DNA of 64,000 nucleotides, taken from contig CANUEZ040000207.1 of NCBI GenBank assembly GCA_948099385.1, positions 620,001 to 684,000 of the forward strand. Direction: 5' to 3'. The notes beneath the pieces were generated by a model. That model saw only the letters and a program-made list of their open reading frames with translations, was not told the origin of the DNA and searched no databases. Positions within the stretch are counted from its first letter, which is position 1, and the number at the start of each line of letters is the position of its first letter. The translations under genes were made by a program, and so were the position numbers. The stretch comes from Fasciola hepatica (Eukaryota; Platyhelminthes; Trematoda; Plagiorchiida; Fasciolidae). This document shows positions 47,124 through 56,856 of this stretch, in pieces.

Positions 47124-47716
47124 TGTGCGTTTCGTATGAACTAAACGTTTTTCTTACTGGCTATTAACAGCTTGTTAGTAGTCACAATCTACATGTGAAT
47201 CTCTTCCAAGTCATTCCCCTGTGTTGTTGGCCCAGAGTTGGTCATTTTACTGAACTCAGTCCCGATTCGTGATTGGTCCTTAATCCAACCTGACGGTAGC
47301 GTGACGATTTGGTTTTGTTTAATTAACATTGATTCGATCTTACACTTTCAGCTGATTTGAACTGTCTTATCCGCTTCCCTCTTTCTAACATTGACCTGCA
47401 TTTGTTTAAATGAACATATGACGCTCCCGCCTGGTTTAACAGTAAATTTGACTATCCACGATCTGTGTCTCGCTCGGTTCAAAATTTGGCTGTATGTTTT
47501 GGCTATTCATTGTTCATTACTGTTGTACCGATTATAGAACCGTGTTTCGGATTAATATGTCTATCAGTCAAAGTTTTTTGAAATTTGTTTGTGACGCGAA
47601 GTAAGCCACACTGAGAAGGAGCACCCTAGAAAGGCTGAAAGCGGCTAGGTAGTACGAGTCCGAGTGGAATTCAATCGAAACGGTCAAAGTTGACGGTCGA
47701 GGGAATGTCGCCTACA
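47124..47716 (+). repeat. Pao 3' LTR
   Basis: 593 bp, TGTGCG…TACA, at a constant offset of 5,829 from the 5' LTR. Confidence 0.9.
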
Positions 47717-47943
47717 ATGATGATGATGATGATGATGATACGGATGATGATGATAATGGTTATGCTGATGATGAAACGAGTGATGACGTATTCGACGTTA
47801 AAGATGTTGAGAAAGGTTATGATGATGATGAGGAGTTTTCAGGTGATGATGATGTTGAACATGATGACGACCACGATGATGATGGTTATATTGATTATAT
47901 GCATGTTGAGAGTGATTCGGATTATGATTCGGATTCCTTAATG
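47717..47943 (+). CDS. Asp-rich reading frame, 3' part (after Pao element)
   Basis: Continues the acidic frame of 41150-41294, first as GAT repeats and then as more varied sequence (GYADDETSDDVFDVKDVEKG, later YIDYMHVESDSDYDSDS). The growing complexity argues for a real coding exon. The frame runs on to about 48060 without an obvious stop-proof end, so the exon border is unclear. A possible next exon begins at 48121. Confidence 0.4.
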
Positions 47944-48120
47944 TGGGACCAAATATTTGCACTTGACTTCCCATGGTTCTCTATCTGCATCATATTTTCC
48001 ACTCCGCACCACCATTTCGCTCTTCTTCAAGCATCTTTTCTGTTATCTTCCTTAAACTTATGATGTTCCCAAATCAATTTCGTTCTAAAGTCAAAATATT
48101 TATAAGATTGATTTTAACAG

Positions 48121-48355
48121 GATCGGAAACGACTAGCGGATTGACAAGTACAGAACAAGCACACTTAGACAAACGATGGTACCACTCTTCCCGAGTGATC
48201 AAGTCTCGGTGTTTGAATACTGAAAATGGGAGTCCCGCACCATCGGTCAACTCCGCTGTCCCTTGGTTCGTTTCGACGGTCAAAATGCATCATTCATTCT
48301 TCTTTGCCCTCTGGCAAAACGATTTTGAAAAAAATAAACCGGTCACAACTTTATA
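48121..48355 (+). other. Exon-like segment
   Basis: Preceded by a good acceptor context (GATTTTAACAG at 48110-48120) and open to a TAG at 48354-48356. The frame reads TSTEQAHLDKRWYHSSRVIK and PSVNSAVPWFVSTVKMHH. It could be a 3' exon of the Asp-rich gene, on the same strand and 180 bp after it. No family recognised. Confidence 0.3.
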
Positions 48356-48669
48356 GTGCAATGGTGCGATGGGCTTCATATTCTCATGTGTATCTGGAAC
48401 TCATCACATACATGGGAGGAAATGAAAAGGAACTGTTGTAAACTTTCGCCACACAATGCTCATTTTTTAAAACGAAACAATAGTAGTAAGTTTATTTTAC
48501 CTCCTACAAGTCAGTTTTGCTTCCAGCTGACGAAACGTCATTTGGAGAGCCTTATCAACACTTGGGTGTGCTTGCGCGAATTGCACGAAAACTGATAAAT
48601 TTCAGTGTCTAGGATCACGGTTTACAACTGTGGCCTAGAGTGTGTAAACTTTTTCTACGCCTAATGCGT

Positions 48670-48790
48670 TCTGGAAGCAGCCTGGATGACCGCGCGCGAC
48701 TCAAAACAATCCGCACCGGGTTCGAGTCCCAGATGGAGTTATTAGTGAATTACAAAGTGTGGTGCAGTACGCCTACTATTTACCGAATAA
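48670..48790 (+). mobile_element. Possible tRNA-derived SINE remnant
   Basis: A B-box-like GGGTTCGAGTCCC at 48719-48731 follows a GC-rich stretch. There is no clear A box and no second copy in the window. Confidence 0.35.
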
Positions 48791-48794
48791 ATAG

Positions 48795-50380
48795 CTGTCT
48801 ACTTATAACACAGTTTTGAATAATCGTAGAGTGTCAATGAACGCAGCTGCTTGACAGGGAGCGAATGCGACAAGTTAAAGGAAGGCGTGCAAATCACCTG
48901 ATTGCATCCTCTGACTGGATAACAACTGTCTTCAAGTGGACTGGACCGCTGGAATGAAAACATACACTGTTTTTATGTTTTGATGATGTCTATTTTGCTT
49001 TTGGGTGTTTCCATACATTTACCGCGTCATTAAGAAGGTATACGAAAATAACCTACTCTGAATGCCTCTACGAAAGATTACCTGAAGACAAAATAGCCTC
49101 CACATTTTTTTTTCAAGCTCATTATGTAACATTTTGTTATTCACGGAGTCGTTTGTCGTTTGGTGCATTTCTGTTCCACTCATGTGGCAAATCTTCCAAC
49201 TGAACGTAACAAACTAATTATGAAGTTCAACTAGGCGTTTCTGTGTAGATCTAAATCAATTTTTGCAGAGGACACCGGTTGTGCTTTAGGTTTTTATTAG
49301 CACAGTCTACCTATGTCAGGTCAACTGAAGTAAAATACTCACTAATGTAGCTCTGGATAGGCCAGGAAAATTCTGTGGTACTCGCTCAGGTGAAATCAAA
49401 AGCCGTTTATAGTGCTAGCGAACAGAATAACGGTGACCTTCAGGAACAGAATAAAGTATCTCATAAATATACACTTTGATATTCTGTTACGCCGTTATTT
49501 TGAAACTACTAATTGGGCAAAAGTTGCTATAACAGAATATGTGGTTATTTCGTCACATTTTTGTCGCAATCGGAACTAACCACTCTTTGTGCAGCTGAGC
49601 GAACAAACCGAACACAGAGAGAGGGACAGCAAAATGGAACTTGTTCCGAGTGTGAACCACTTGATAACAGACTCATTCACAACCATTCTCACCGGACGAA
49701 TGATTGATCAGTGTCTCAATTTATAGCAGACATTGACATGTTTTATTAAGAATGAGAGTGCATGCGATCAACCCGACGATTCGGAGAGCAAACCAAGGGA
49801 AATAAGACCGGGAAAGCACCACATCAGTGAAAACATGTGCTAAATGAGAAAGAGGTTTGTTCGAATGATCCAGTGGTTGAACTGCACACTCATAACCCAG
49901 ACAGTGTCTAGTTAGCTACGCTGTATTCACCTATATGAATATCAGTCGGACCGAGGTGAGAAAAAATGGAAGATAACTGCTGGCTCTCTGTGCTTCTCGG
50001 TTTTGGAATTTAGAAATAGGACTGCTAAAACATTTTCAAGACATCATAGAGTAAAACTTGAGTATCGGTTCTGTCAGTCAACAGTGTGATAACTTGATGA
50101 ACCGGATACATTTTCTTTAGATAGGCAGTTGTATCAAGCGAGCTAGACAATTCAAGATGACCTGAACTTCCTTTAAAACTGTTTGTTTTTTCACTCTTGT
50201 AAAACGTAGCTCATGCACTGATCTATAAGCGCATTCTGGCTGCATTTTGACCAGATGATTGCGGATATTGGGCTTCTTCTTCTTCACTTCCTTCTTTATG
50301 CAATGAACCGAACGACAGTGGGATGTGACAGCTATGTGATTCACTGCATAAAAATGGAGGGAAAGCAAAGGAGATAGGAG
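48795..50380. other. No recognisable gene
   Basis: AT-rich; no frame with a domain signature, and no repeat shared within the window. Confidence 0.4.
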
Positions 50381-50382
50381 CC

Positions 50383-51045
50383 GATAAGAAGGTACTATAT
50401 GTACGTTTGTCGTTCAAAGGAGACACGGAAGCCGAAATTATTCAACGAAGATTATCGGGGGTAATCAACAAAACATTCTACGCTGCACAGTTACAAATCC
50501 TGTTCGCTTCCAAACCAATAGTGGGTTTTCGATTGAAGGACATAGTGCCGAATTCTGCAACCTCGTTTTGTGTGTATTCTTTCCCCCTTTCCTGTGGAAC
50601 TAGGTACATTGGTCGCACAACTCGGCGCTTATCCGAACGCGTTCGTAAACACCACCCGGCCTGGCTGAACACGGGAGCAATTAAGACAACTACGAGTGCG
50701 GTGTGCTCACACCTTGTTGAGTCAAACCACTCAGTGGAGGTGATAAACGATTTTCGCACCATTTACAACGTCAGAGGTAAGCAATCAAGGCTTGTCAAGT
50801 GTCGCATCTTAACCACAGCCGAAGCCGTGAGTATTCGTTTCTACAATCCTCCCCTGTGCGCTCAGAAACATTTTGTGCAAGCACTTAGGCTTCCGTGGCT
50901 CACGTCCGGATCCCGAACACATGTGCAACCACTTGAACATTCCACACTGTGATCAATTTCACTTGCACACAGGCACGTGCAGAGACAGATTTGGATTGCC
51001 ATTCCCCGTTCTTACTTTGTGAGTCATATATATTGTTATGTATTG
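50383..51045 (+). mobile_element. Penelope-like element, 5'-truncated, intact C-terminal ORF
   Basis: The frame at 50407-50952 is open for 181 codons. It carries the linker (SFKGDTEAEIIQRRL, NKTFYAAQLQILF), a KDIVPNSATSFCVY segment, the GIY-YIG core SCGTRYIGRTTRRLSERV (about residues 62-79), SAVCSHLVESNHS and the final LCAQKHFVQALRLPW. GIY-YIG nicking in PLEs prepares target DNA for reverse transcription. The reverse transcriptase expected upstream is missing, with unrelated sequence before about 50383, so this is a dead 5'-truncated insertion despite its clean frame. The 3' untranslated part (to about 51045) is shared with 1938-2095. It is the youngest-looking PLE here. Confidence 0.88.
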
Positions 51046-51479
51046 GCGCCACGTGGGCTCAGTTGCCGTGTGAGCTTGGGGCTCAGATTGTCGCAGGGTG
51101 TAGAGTCTGTGCAACAACAACAGAATGGAAAAATACGGCACCCGTAACTTGTACAAACTTGTGATATAACAAGTGTCTATCTTGTTCCTGTACAATCCCA
51201 TTTCGAACTTCTAATAGGTGAAGCCATGGAATGTGGTCATGACTGTCATCCCCCGTGGTCGCTCGAATTATTGTCCCTGTTGCATCAGTGTTCACCGGTT
51301 CACACCCGAGATGAACTGAGTGGGTGGGAATGCTATTGGTGGTTGACCGTATTGCTCAGATTGAGAATGCATCATCTTCAACTGGTGCTCAACGGTCCTG
51401 CTGGCTCACTTTAGAAGAAGAAAGACTGGAGTAAGGGTGTTGATGCTTGTGTTGGGGATGAAATCCGTTTTGACAGAAG

Positions 51480-51487
51480 TATATAAA
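51480..51487 (+). promoter_or_regulatory. TATA box of plus-strand venom-allergen-like gene
   Basis: TATATAAA-type box 72 bp before the ATG at 51559. The minus-strand paralogue has an AT box (TTAAATAA) at the same distance, and both are followed by AGCTTCACT, probably near the transcription start. Confidence 0.65.
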
Positions 51488-51558
51488 CACTCGTCTGCGT
51501 CAGCTTCACTGCAAAGTGTGTACACAATCGCTTAACAGCGCAGTGCTTCATGCAAACA

Positions 51559-51728
51559 ATGAAAGTTTGGTGTTTGGATTATTTTATCTTCTCCTCGCTC
51601 TGCTTGCATTAAATGCAACACAAGAAGAAATGAATCAACTAATGGTGGATTTGCACAACGAGTTTACGAAGAAGGTTTTGAACGGCCAATTGGAAGGACA
51701 ACCACAGGCCAAGATAATGCCAGATTTG
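51559..51728 (+). CDS. Venom-allergen-like (SCP/TAPS, CAP superfamily) protein, exon 1
   Basis: Codes for a signal peptide (FGLFYLLLALLALN) and the start of a CAP domain (TQEEMNQLMVDLHNEF, then GQLEGQPQAKIMPDL), ending at a strong donor TTG|GTGAGTAAG (51728/51729). It is clearly a paralogue of the minus-strand exon at 57949-58131 (HNEF, GQPQAK and MPD are shared). The frame that carries the signal peptide has no ATG: the ATG at 51559 is one base out of phase, as if one G were missing after it. In the paralogue the corresponding bases start the protein. I could not find exons 2 to 4 in the following 3 kb, so the gene may be a fragment. CAP-family proteins of flukes are secreted; their individual roles are mostly unknown. 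Confidence 0.75.
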
Positions 51729-51739
51729 GTGAGTAAGAT

Positions 51740-52475
51740 AGTTGCCATAATACGATGTCCAATTAACCACAAAGTCGATCACCTGTGTTTTCGCAATGGT
51801 TCTATTGGGGGCTTCGATAGAAGTCAAAATGGAATAGATCTGTCTAGAATAATGCTTGATTTTCTGATGTAGTATGATGGTCTGAGGTTTGAGCCCAAAT
51901 ATTCCTGGATCTTAAAAGTATCTTTTTGGTTTTACTGTCTATGAGCTGGAAGAGAGATCACTGGACAACAAGGAGAGGCACCCGGACTAACTCAGATATA
52001 CTGAATGATTAACTGTACATTTTTATGAGTCGTCGGATCAGGCTGAATTAAAACTTGCGTAATGCTTACAATGAAAAAATGTACCCACAAACACTGAACA
52101 GTATCACATATTACATTTTTACTAATAAACAGAAAAATAAATTTTCCACCTGTATCTTTTTATTCTTTTGAGAACAATAAGGTACATTTCGGAAGAAGTT
52201 TAAGATAGACAGTAAAAGGGACAGAATTTCCATGTCGCTTTGTGTCATGTCATAAAATTATGGTGACCTGTTGGGAAGCAATTGAAGATAAATTAATCTG
52301 GTTGACCTTAAAGCGTGTTTTAACCGCACTTTTGAATCCAGCTTACCCTTTAACGAATCCCTACAAGAAACGTCAGCCGTCTCCCATGGTAGGCTATTCT
52401 ACACGAAACCTATCATGCAAAACAGTGTTGTCGTAAAAAATATTCGCATACTTACTTATCATGACAACGAGAAGA
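51740..52475. other. No recognisable gene
   Basis: No CAP-domain exon, repeat or other signature recognised. Confidence 0.4.
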
Positions 52476-52479
52476 TCCC

Positions 52480-53460
52480 ATGTTCGGAAGAGTTAAAAGA
52501 TGTTAAAGCACAAAAAACAGCTCTGTCCTAATGCGTCGTAGTTCAGGAGGACAGAGATTAAGCATGGAGAGACCTTGACGGTAAAGGTAATGTTGTTTAT
52601 TCTGACAGGAAATGAGCATACGTTCCATGCAGAGGATGGAAATCCATTTTAGATGTTAGATGGAGAACGTTTCACCATACCGGGAGTATTTAAAGCTATT
52701 TCAACGGCTTCTTGTTGTTGAGTAGAAAACAAAATTTACTACACTTCCATGAAGCCAAGATTTAATGCTGGTTAGTCCTTCAGTATTGAGTACTACCATG
52801 TTTCCAAAAGGATTGATCTAACAGTCTTACTAAAGTAATAAAAACACATTTCTCATCATTGAGTGGAAGATCTAATTCAGAGGCATCCACTGGTGACTGT
52901 ACTTAAATGGAATCTGTAATTCATATAAGGACTTCACCCGGATAAAAATCCTGGTATGATATCTGGACGGTCAATCATGTGAATAAAGAAGAGGAGTGAA
53001 CAAATCATGGACCCGTGAGGCATCCCCATTGAAGTGTGAGCGGGTGATTATTGAGTACGACCCACTTTACCTGAGAAAGCCCCTTTCGTAAGGGATCTCG
53101 GTAGAGGAGAATACAACTGACCAGAGATGCCGCATTTCCTAAGTTCATGGAGATATTATAAAACTTTGTGTTCAAATCATTAGGGAAATCAAAGATGATA
53201 GTGTGAGAAAGGTGCTCTTTCACCATAAGTATGGGAAAAGTTATCCGTTCCGGCTGGCATACTGTTGATGTATGACCTGTTAGAGAAGAACCCATGTTGA
53301 ACCAAAGTGGTTATTCCAATGTATTTTACGTGACAAAGGATCGACGGCCTAACAATAATACTTTTGAATGCCCGACAAAAAGGCAATCGTTAGGCTGAAT
53401 TAGATTAGTTAAAAGACAGGTTAAAGTATCGGCAGCTTCTTCTAGTATTCGATGATGAAT
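52480..53460 (-). pseudogene. Non-LTR retrotransposon reverse-transcriptase relic
   Basis: In minus-strand order and in shifting frames: QHGFFSNRSYI (about 53315; the QHGF..GRS motif), IIFDFPNDLNTKF (about 53205; motif A, F.DF.KAFDT type), GMPHGSMICSLLFFIHMID (about 53030-52970; the G.PQGS..GPLLF.I.IND motif), LDLPLNDEKCVFI (about 52870; the W.LPLN..KC motif) and finally LSMLNLCPPELRRIRTELFF (about 52555-52495; the L..L..RR.RGDL motif). This is the standard order of a CR1/Jockey-type reverse transcriptase. Stops and frameshifts are frequent, and the YADD segment could not be found. An old, dead copy. Confidence 0.8.
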
Positions 53461-53464
53461 CTCA

Positions 53465-54605
53465 TTTGGGTCCGCGGAATCACATCAGTTGAGACGCTGG
53501 TTTTAAATGCGGACTTAGTTCAAAGAAACCTCCAGATTATATAGGATATTAAACTCCGCAGATGTGTGATGGGAAAAATGAGAGATATTCAAAATCCCAG
53601 GAAATAGAAGAGAAAGATATCAGCCACTTCCCCAAATGAGTGAAATCGCTGAATTCTGATTCGATTGACTTAAAATGAAAACACGAGCATACTTGTGTGA
53701 CAATTCACTTCCGACTCACCACTGAAAATCATGGAACCAAAGCATCATCCTTGCTATTTCCTCCTCGTTGGAGGTTACCAGGTTGCGAGTGCATTCCATT
53801 TACTTTTATCGTAGCTCGAGGAATAATAGACGGTAATTTATCCATCTATTACAAAACACTGTTTTGAGGTAATTCATTTATCTCCAACGAGAAGGAAACC
53901 AATCTCCTAAATTGCAATATCAACGCGGATGCTCGGACGATTCCTCATCAGAAATAATTGGTTGAGGTTACGACAATATCTTCGATACCACCGTTGTTTA
54001 GTGGAGCCAACTGAGGTTCGTTCATTATGTGATCAACAATAAACGTCGTTTATATTTCTCCACACAATAATTGTTATTTATATGAGTGGTAGGACATTAG
54101 TTTATTATATGATATGATTCGCCATGCAGTGTCAGTGATCAAATTGTTGGAAACCATGAAAGCACTGTATACATCTGTTTAATCCATTAAGGATCCATCA
54201 GCTACGCACACCTACTGAACTACGACCAGCATTTGAAATCGGAAGCCAGTGGTGCAAATACCACAATCTGCTTATTGAATTCTTGTGTCCCATAGTCACG
54301 AAGATATCACTAAGGCAATCAAAATAACAAAATACATCGCACACTGTACGATGGAAAACAAAAATACATCACATCACATATTGTATTATAATTACCACCC
54401 CTCCCACTCTGTTTCACTTTCCTCGTCCCCATTGTATATTTGTACTTGTGTATATCAAACCGATCTCGTACTACTCATTAAGATCAAGTAACCAAACCTT
54501 ACAGATCGTTCAGAAATGAAAACCTTCATTACACTTTGATCCCTATAGAAATATCATTCATGACAATAGTCGATCGCTGTGCAGGAAGTGGGTTATTCGA
54601 ATCCA
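53465..54605. other. No recognisable gene
   Basis: Lies between the reverse-transcriptase relic and an endonuclease relic on the same strand. It may hold decayed middle parts of one element, but I see no motif. Confidence 0.35.
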
Positions 54606-54609
54606 GTAA

Positions 54610-54838
54610 TGGGAGGGTGCTATATCACATAGTGTATATGGTCAACAAATCATTGAGAGCCAACCCAAATACCCTGGTAGTTAGGTGTTCGACTCACAAT
54701 CATTCTCCCCGGATTCAAATCCCCATCGGGGCTTAGTGGATTTGCACTGTTGATGTATCTTACCAAGGATGCAAGGGATGTGTACGGTGCTTCCGTGGTT
54801 TTCAATAGTGACCCCAGCGTTCAGTTTGCATGGGGAAT
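54610..54838 (+). mobile_element. tRNA-derived SINE with hammerhead fossil, copy A
   Basis: Similar along its length to 55800-56028 (starts GGTGCTATATCACATAGTG; shared TTTTCAATA near the end). A B-box-like GGATTCAAATCC sits near 54711-54722. At 54744-54790 the hammerhead outline is worn: stem I GCACTG/CGGTGC is kept, but the core is TTGATGT. Confidence 0.65.
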
Positions 54839-54842
54839 AACG

Positions 54843-55589
54843 TCATACTAGGATATTTCTAGTTGTTTGGTTTTCGGGACCAGTGAGAGCTTTCCAGGCC
54901 TCCGTAACAAGGAGGATTTCTCGAGTTGGAACGTTATTGAGCTTTTCTTTCAACCCATCGTAGAACTCATCTTTCGCTGTCCCTTTGGGCGCTAATCCCG
55001 GGACATAGATTGCATCAGCTGGTATGCTCAGAGGCGAGAAACGGAAACGAGCTATAGCGATTCGAGGGGATATCGGGTTCGATAAAAGCAGCTCGTTGTT
55101 AGCCCCGGGACTAACTGTTATCGTGACCCCGTGAAGACCGGAGTTTTCAGTAGGTCCACTGTGATAGAAATGGTAGTAGTCGTTGATTCCGGGAATCTTA
55201 TTAGTGCGTGTGCCAGTATTAGGCAGACGAATTTCGAAGAGACATGCAATGTCTATTTCGTAATTGTGCAACGTGCGTATAATGAAGGCGTGACTATGGA
55301 TGTCAAGGAGCATTCTCACGTTCCAGCAGGAAGTTTGAATGCAGTTGCCCAGGTTGAGGTCCCCAACTAGTATATTTAACACCCTAAATGCTAGGAAAAA
55401 GCGAAGTGCATGGTTTTCCGGGGAAGCCATAGCATAATCATCACGTACTGATGTGGTGAAATCTACGACGAGTTTTTCCAGACTCTGTCGCATCTGACCT
55501 TGGAATCCCCCTCCTATTTGGCCACTGTTATGATTAGTATAAGCTCCTGAAGACTGTAGCCTCGATTTCACAGTTTGTGAGTTACTCAC
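54843..55589 (-). pseudogene. Non-LTR retrotransposon endonuclease relic
   Basis: A 248-codon open frame whose second half is an apurinic-type endonuclease: SCWNVRMLLD (normally TWNVRTL), EIDIACLFEIRLP (the catalytic Glu of the ...LSE.R motif), YYHFYHSG, GLHGVTI, NPISPRIAIARF and FYDGLKEKLNNVPTRE. The GDWNA motif that should follow is VTEAWKA, so the Asp and Asn needed for catalysis are lost, and the domain ends soon after. The endonuclease of RTE/CR1-like elements nicks the target site. It lies upstream, in its own orientation, of the RT relic at 52.5-53.5 kb and may belong with it. Confidence 0.8.
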
Positions 55590-55799
55590 TAAGGGAACAC
55601 AAGACTGAGGGCGTCAAGTTTACGGAGAAAAACCAACCAAGTTGTCACAGATTCGGATGGCCTAACGAATGTTCATAAAACAGTTGTGGGTTAACTACCG
55701 AAACGCTTATTTTCACTTAGGCCACCACAGAGAGTTCATATATTACGGGAGTCCACCGCCTCACGAGAAACGTAATAGTACCGTTCAAAGCCAGTGACA

Positions 55800-56028
55800 A
55801 AGAGGTGCTATATCACGTAGTGTATATCTTCAGCAAACCATTAACGACCAAATCAGATATTTTCGTAGTTCGATCTGCGACTCACAGTCCTTCTCTCCGA
55901 GTTCATATCCCTGTCAGTGCTCAGTGGGAGTGCACTGCTGATGATTCCTAACAAGAATGAAACAGATGAACACAGTGCTCCCGTGATTTTCAATAACTTG
56001 AATGCCCACATTGGATGGCGAATCATAT
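55800..56028 (+). mobile_element. tRNA-derived SINE with hammerhead fossil, copy B
   Basis: Related to 54610-54838. It keeps more of the ribozyme: stem I GCACTG (55932-55937) with CAGTGC (55973-55978), CTGATGA at 55938-55944 and GAAAC at 55959-55963. Stem II is weak (TTCC against GAAT) and the base triplet at the expected cleavage site is AAC-like, not GTC, so activity is doubtful. The B-box-like GAGTTCATATCC is at about 55899-55910. Confidence 0.7.
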
Positions 56029-56856
56029 CACATATAAATCCGATATCTTTCCTCTCAAATAATTCATAATATGTGTGATGAGATACCAGTGATCTTTATT
56101 GATGATCACATAATGAACGAACACTTGAACCCTTGTACCATCCTTGTACTACGGCTCTGTCGACGATATTGTCGTAACCTCAACCACTTACTTCTGATGA
56201 GTAATTGCCAATCATCCCTGTTGACTGCCTTTTATATGATCGGTTGACTTGTCTTTGGAGATGTGTGAGTTACTTCGCAAAACTGTCTCGTTGTAGACGG
56301 GCTAAATTACCATCTATCGGTTCTCGAGCTACGATAAAATTGAATGAAATCCACTGTCAACCTGAAAGTGAACGATATGGTTTTGGTCAACATCGAACAG
56401 TCGTCGAGAGAGGAGTGACCCCAAGGATTGATGGTTGATGACTAAGAAGACCCTGGGAGTCTCGTACGAACGATATCAGCAAGGACAGACGGCTGTGACT
56501 TGATGTGCGGAAATAGTGTCATCGGAAAAGGATTTTCTGAGGCGTAGAAGGTGTGCGGGTGTAGTGTTCCAAGTGTTGTACATCTTACTACAAGGTGGTA
56601 TGTAGGCTCTGAGTCCTGCATCTCGCAGCGTCTCGGTTGGCTGGGTATGTGAGGCAGGAGCATTGCTGGAAACCACGATCTGTGGACAACTGAATAAATC
56701 CTGTTGTTTGACCCCATTGTATATAACTGTTTGAGGTTTATCATTGCATCTTTCCACACTCATGTCTCGTTTAATAATATTGCATATTTGATTTCGCATG
56801 TAGCTTAAACAGTTCAATATGGAAGCTATAATGTTTCTAACAGGTTCTCGGGCTGA

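Larger units (their letters stand above)
41295..47716 (+). mobile_element. BEL/Pao LTR retrotransposon, full length but inactivated
   Basis: 6,422 bp with two 593-bp direct LTRs (TGT…ACA ends) and, between them in the usual Pao order, gag with zinc knuckles, protease, reverse transcriptase, RNase H and integrase. The flanking pentamer ATGAT (41290-41294 and 47717-47721) fits the 4-6 bp target duplication of the family, though the site is a GAT repeat where such a match is easy. Coding breaks include stops at 42620, 43753, 44894 and 46361, and frame changes near 43015, 44808, 46655 and 46960. The reverse-transcriptase motif is YVDE instead of YVDD. It cannot move on its own. Confidence 0.95.

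Noticed and set aside
47769..47784. CTGATGATGAAACG resembling a hammerhead core
   Set aside because: It lies in the Asp-rich GAT tract and has no flanking stems; chance match.
47690..47941. Met-rich plus-strand frame
   Set aside because: It is the +1 reading of the GAT repeat (ATG ATG) and starts inside the LTR; a shadow of the Asp-rich frame.
48517..48545. CTGACGAAACGTC string resembling a ribozyme core
   Set aside because: There is no room for stem II between CTGA and GAAAC, and no second copy.
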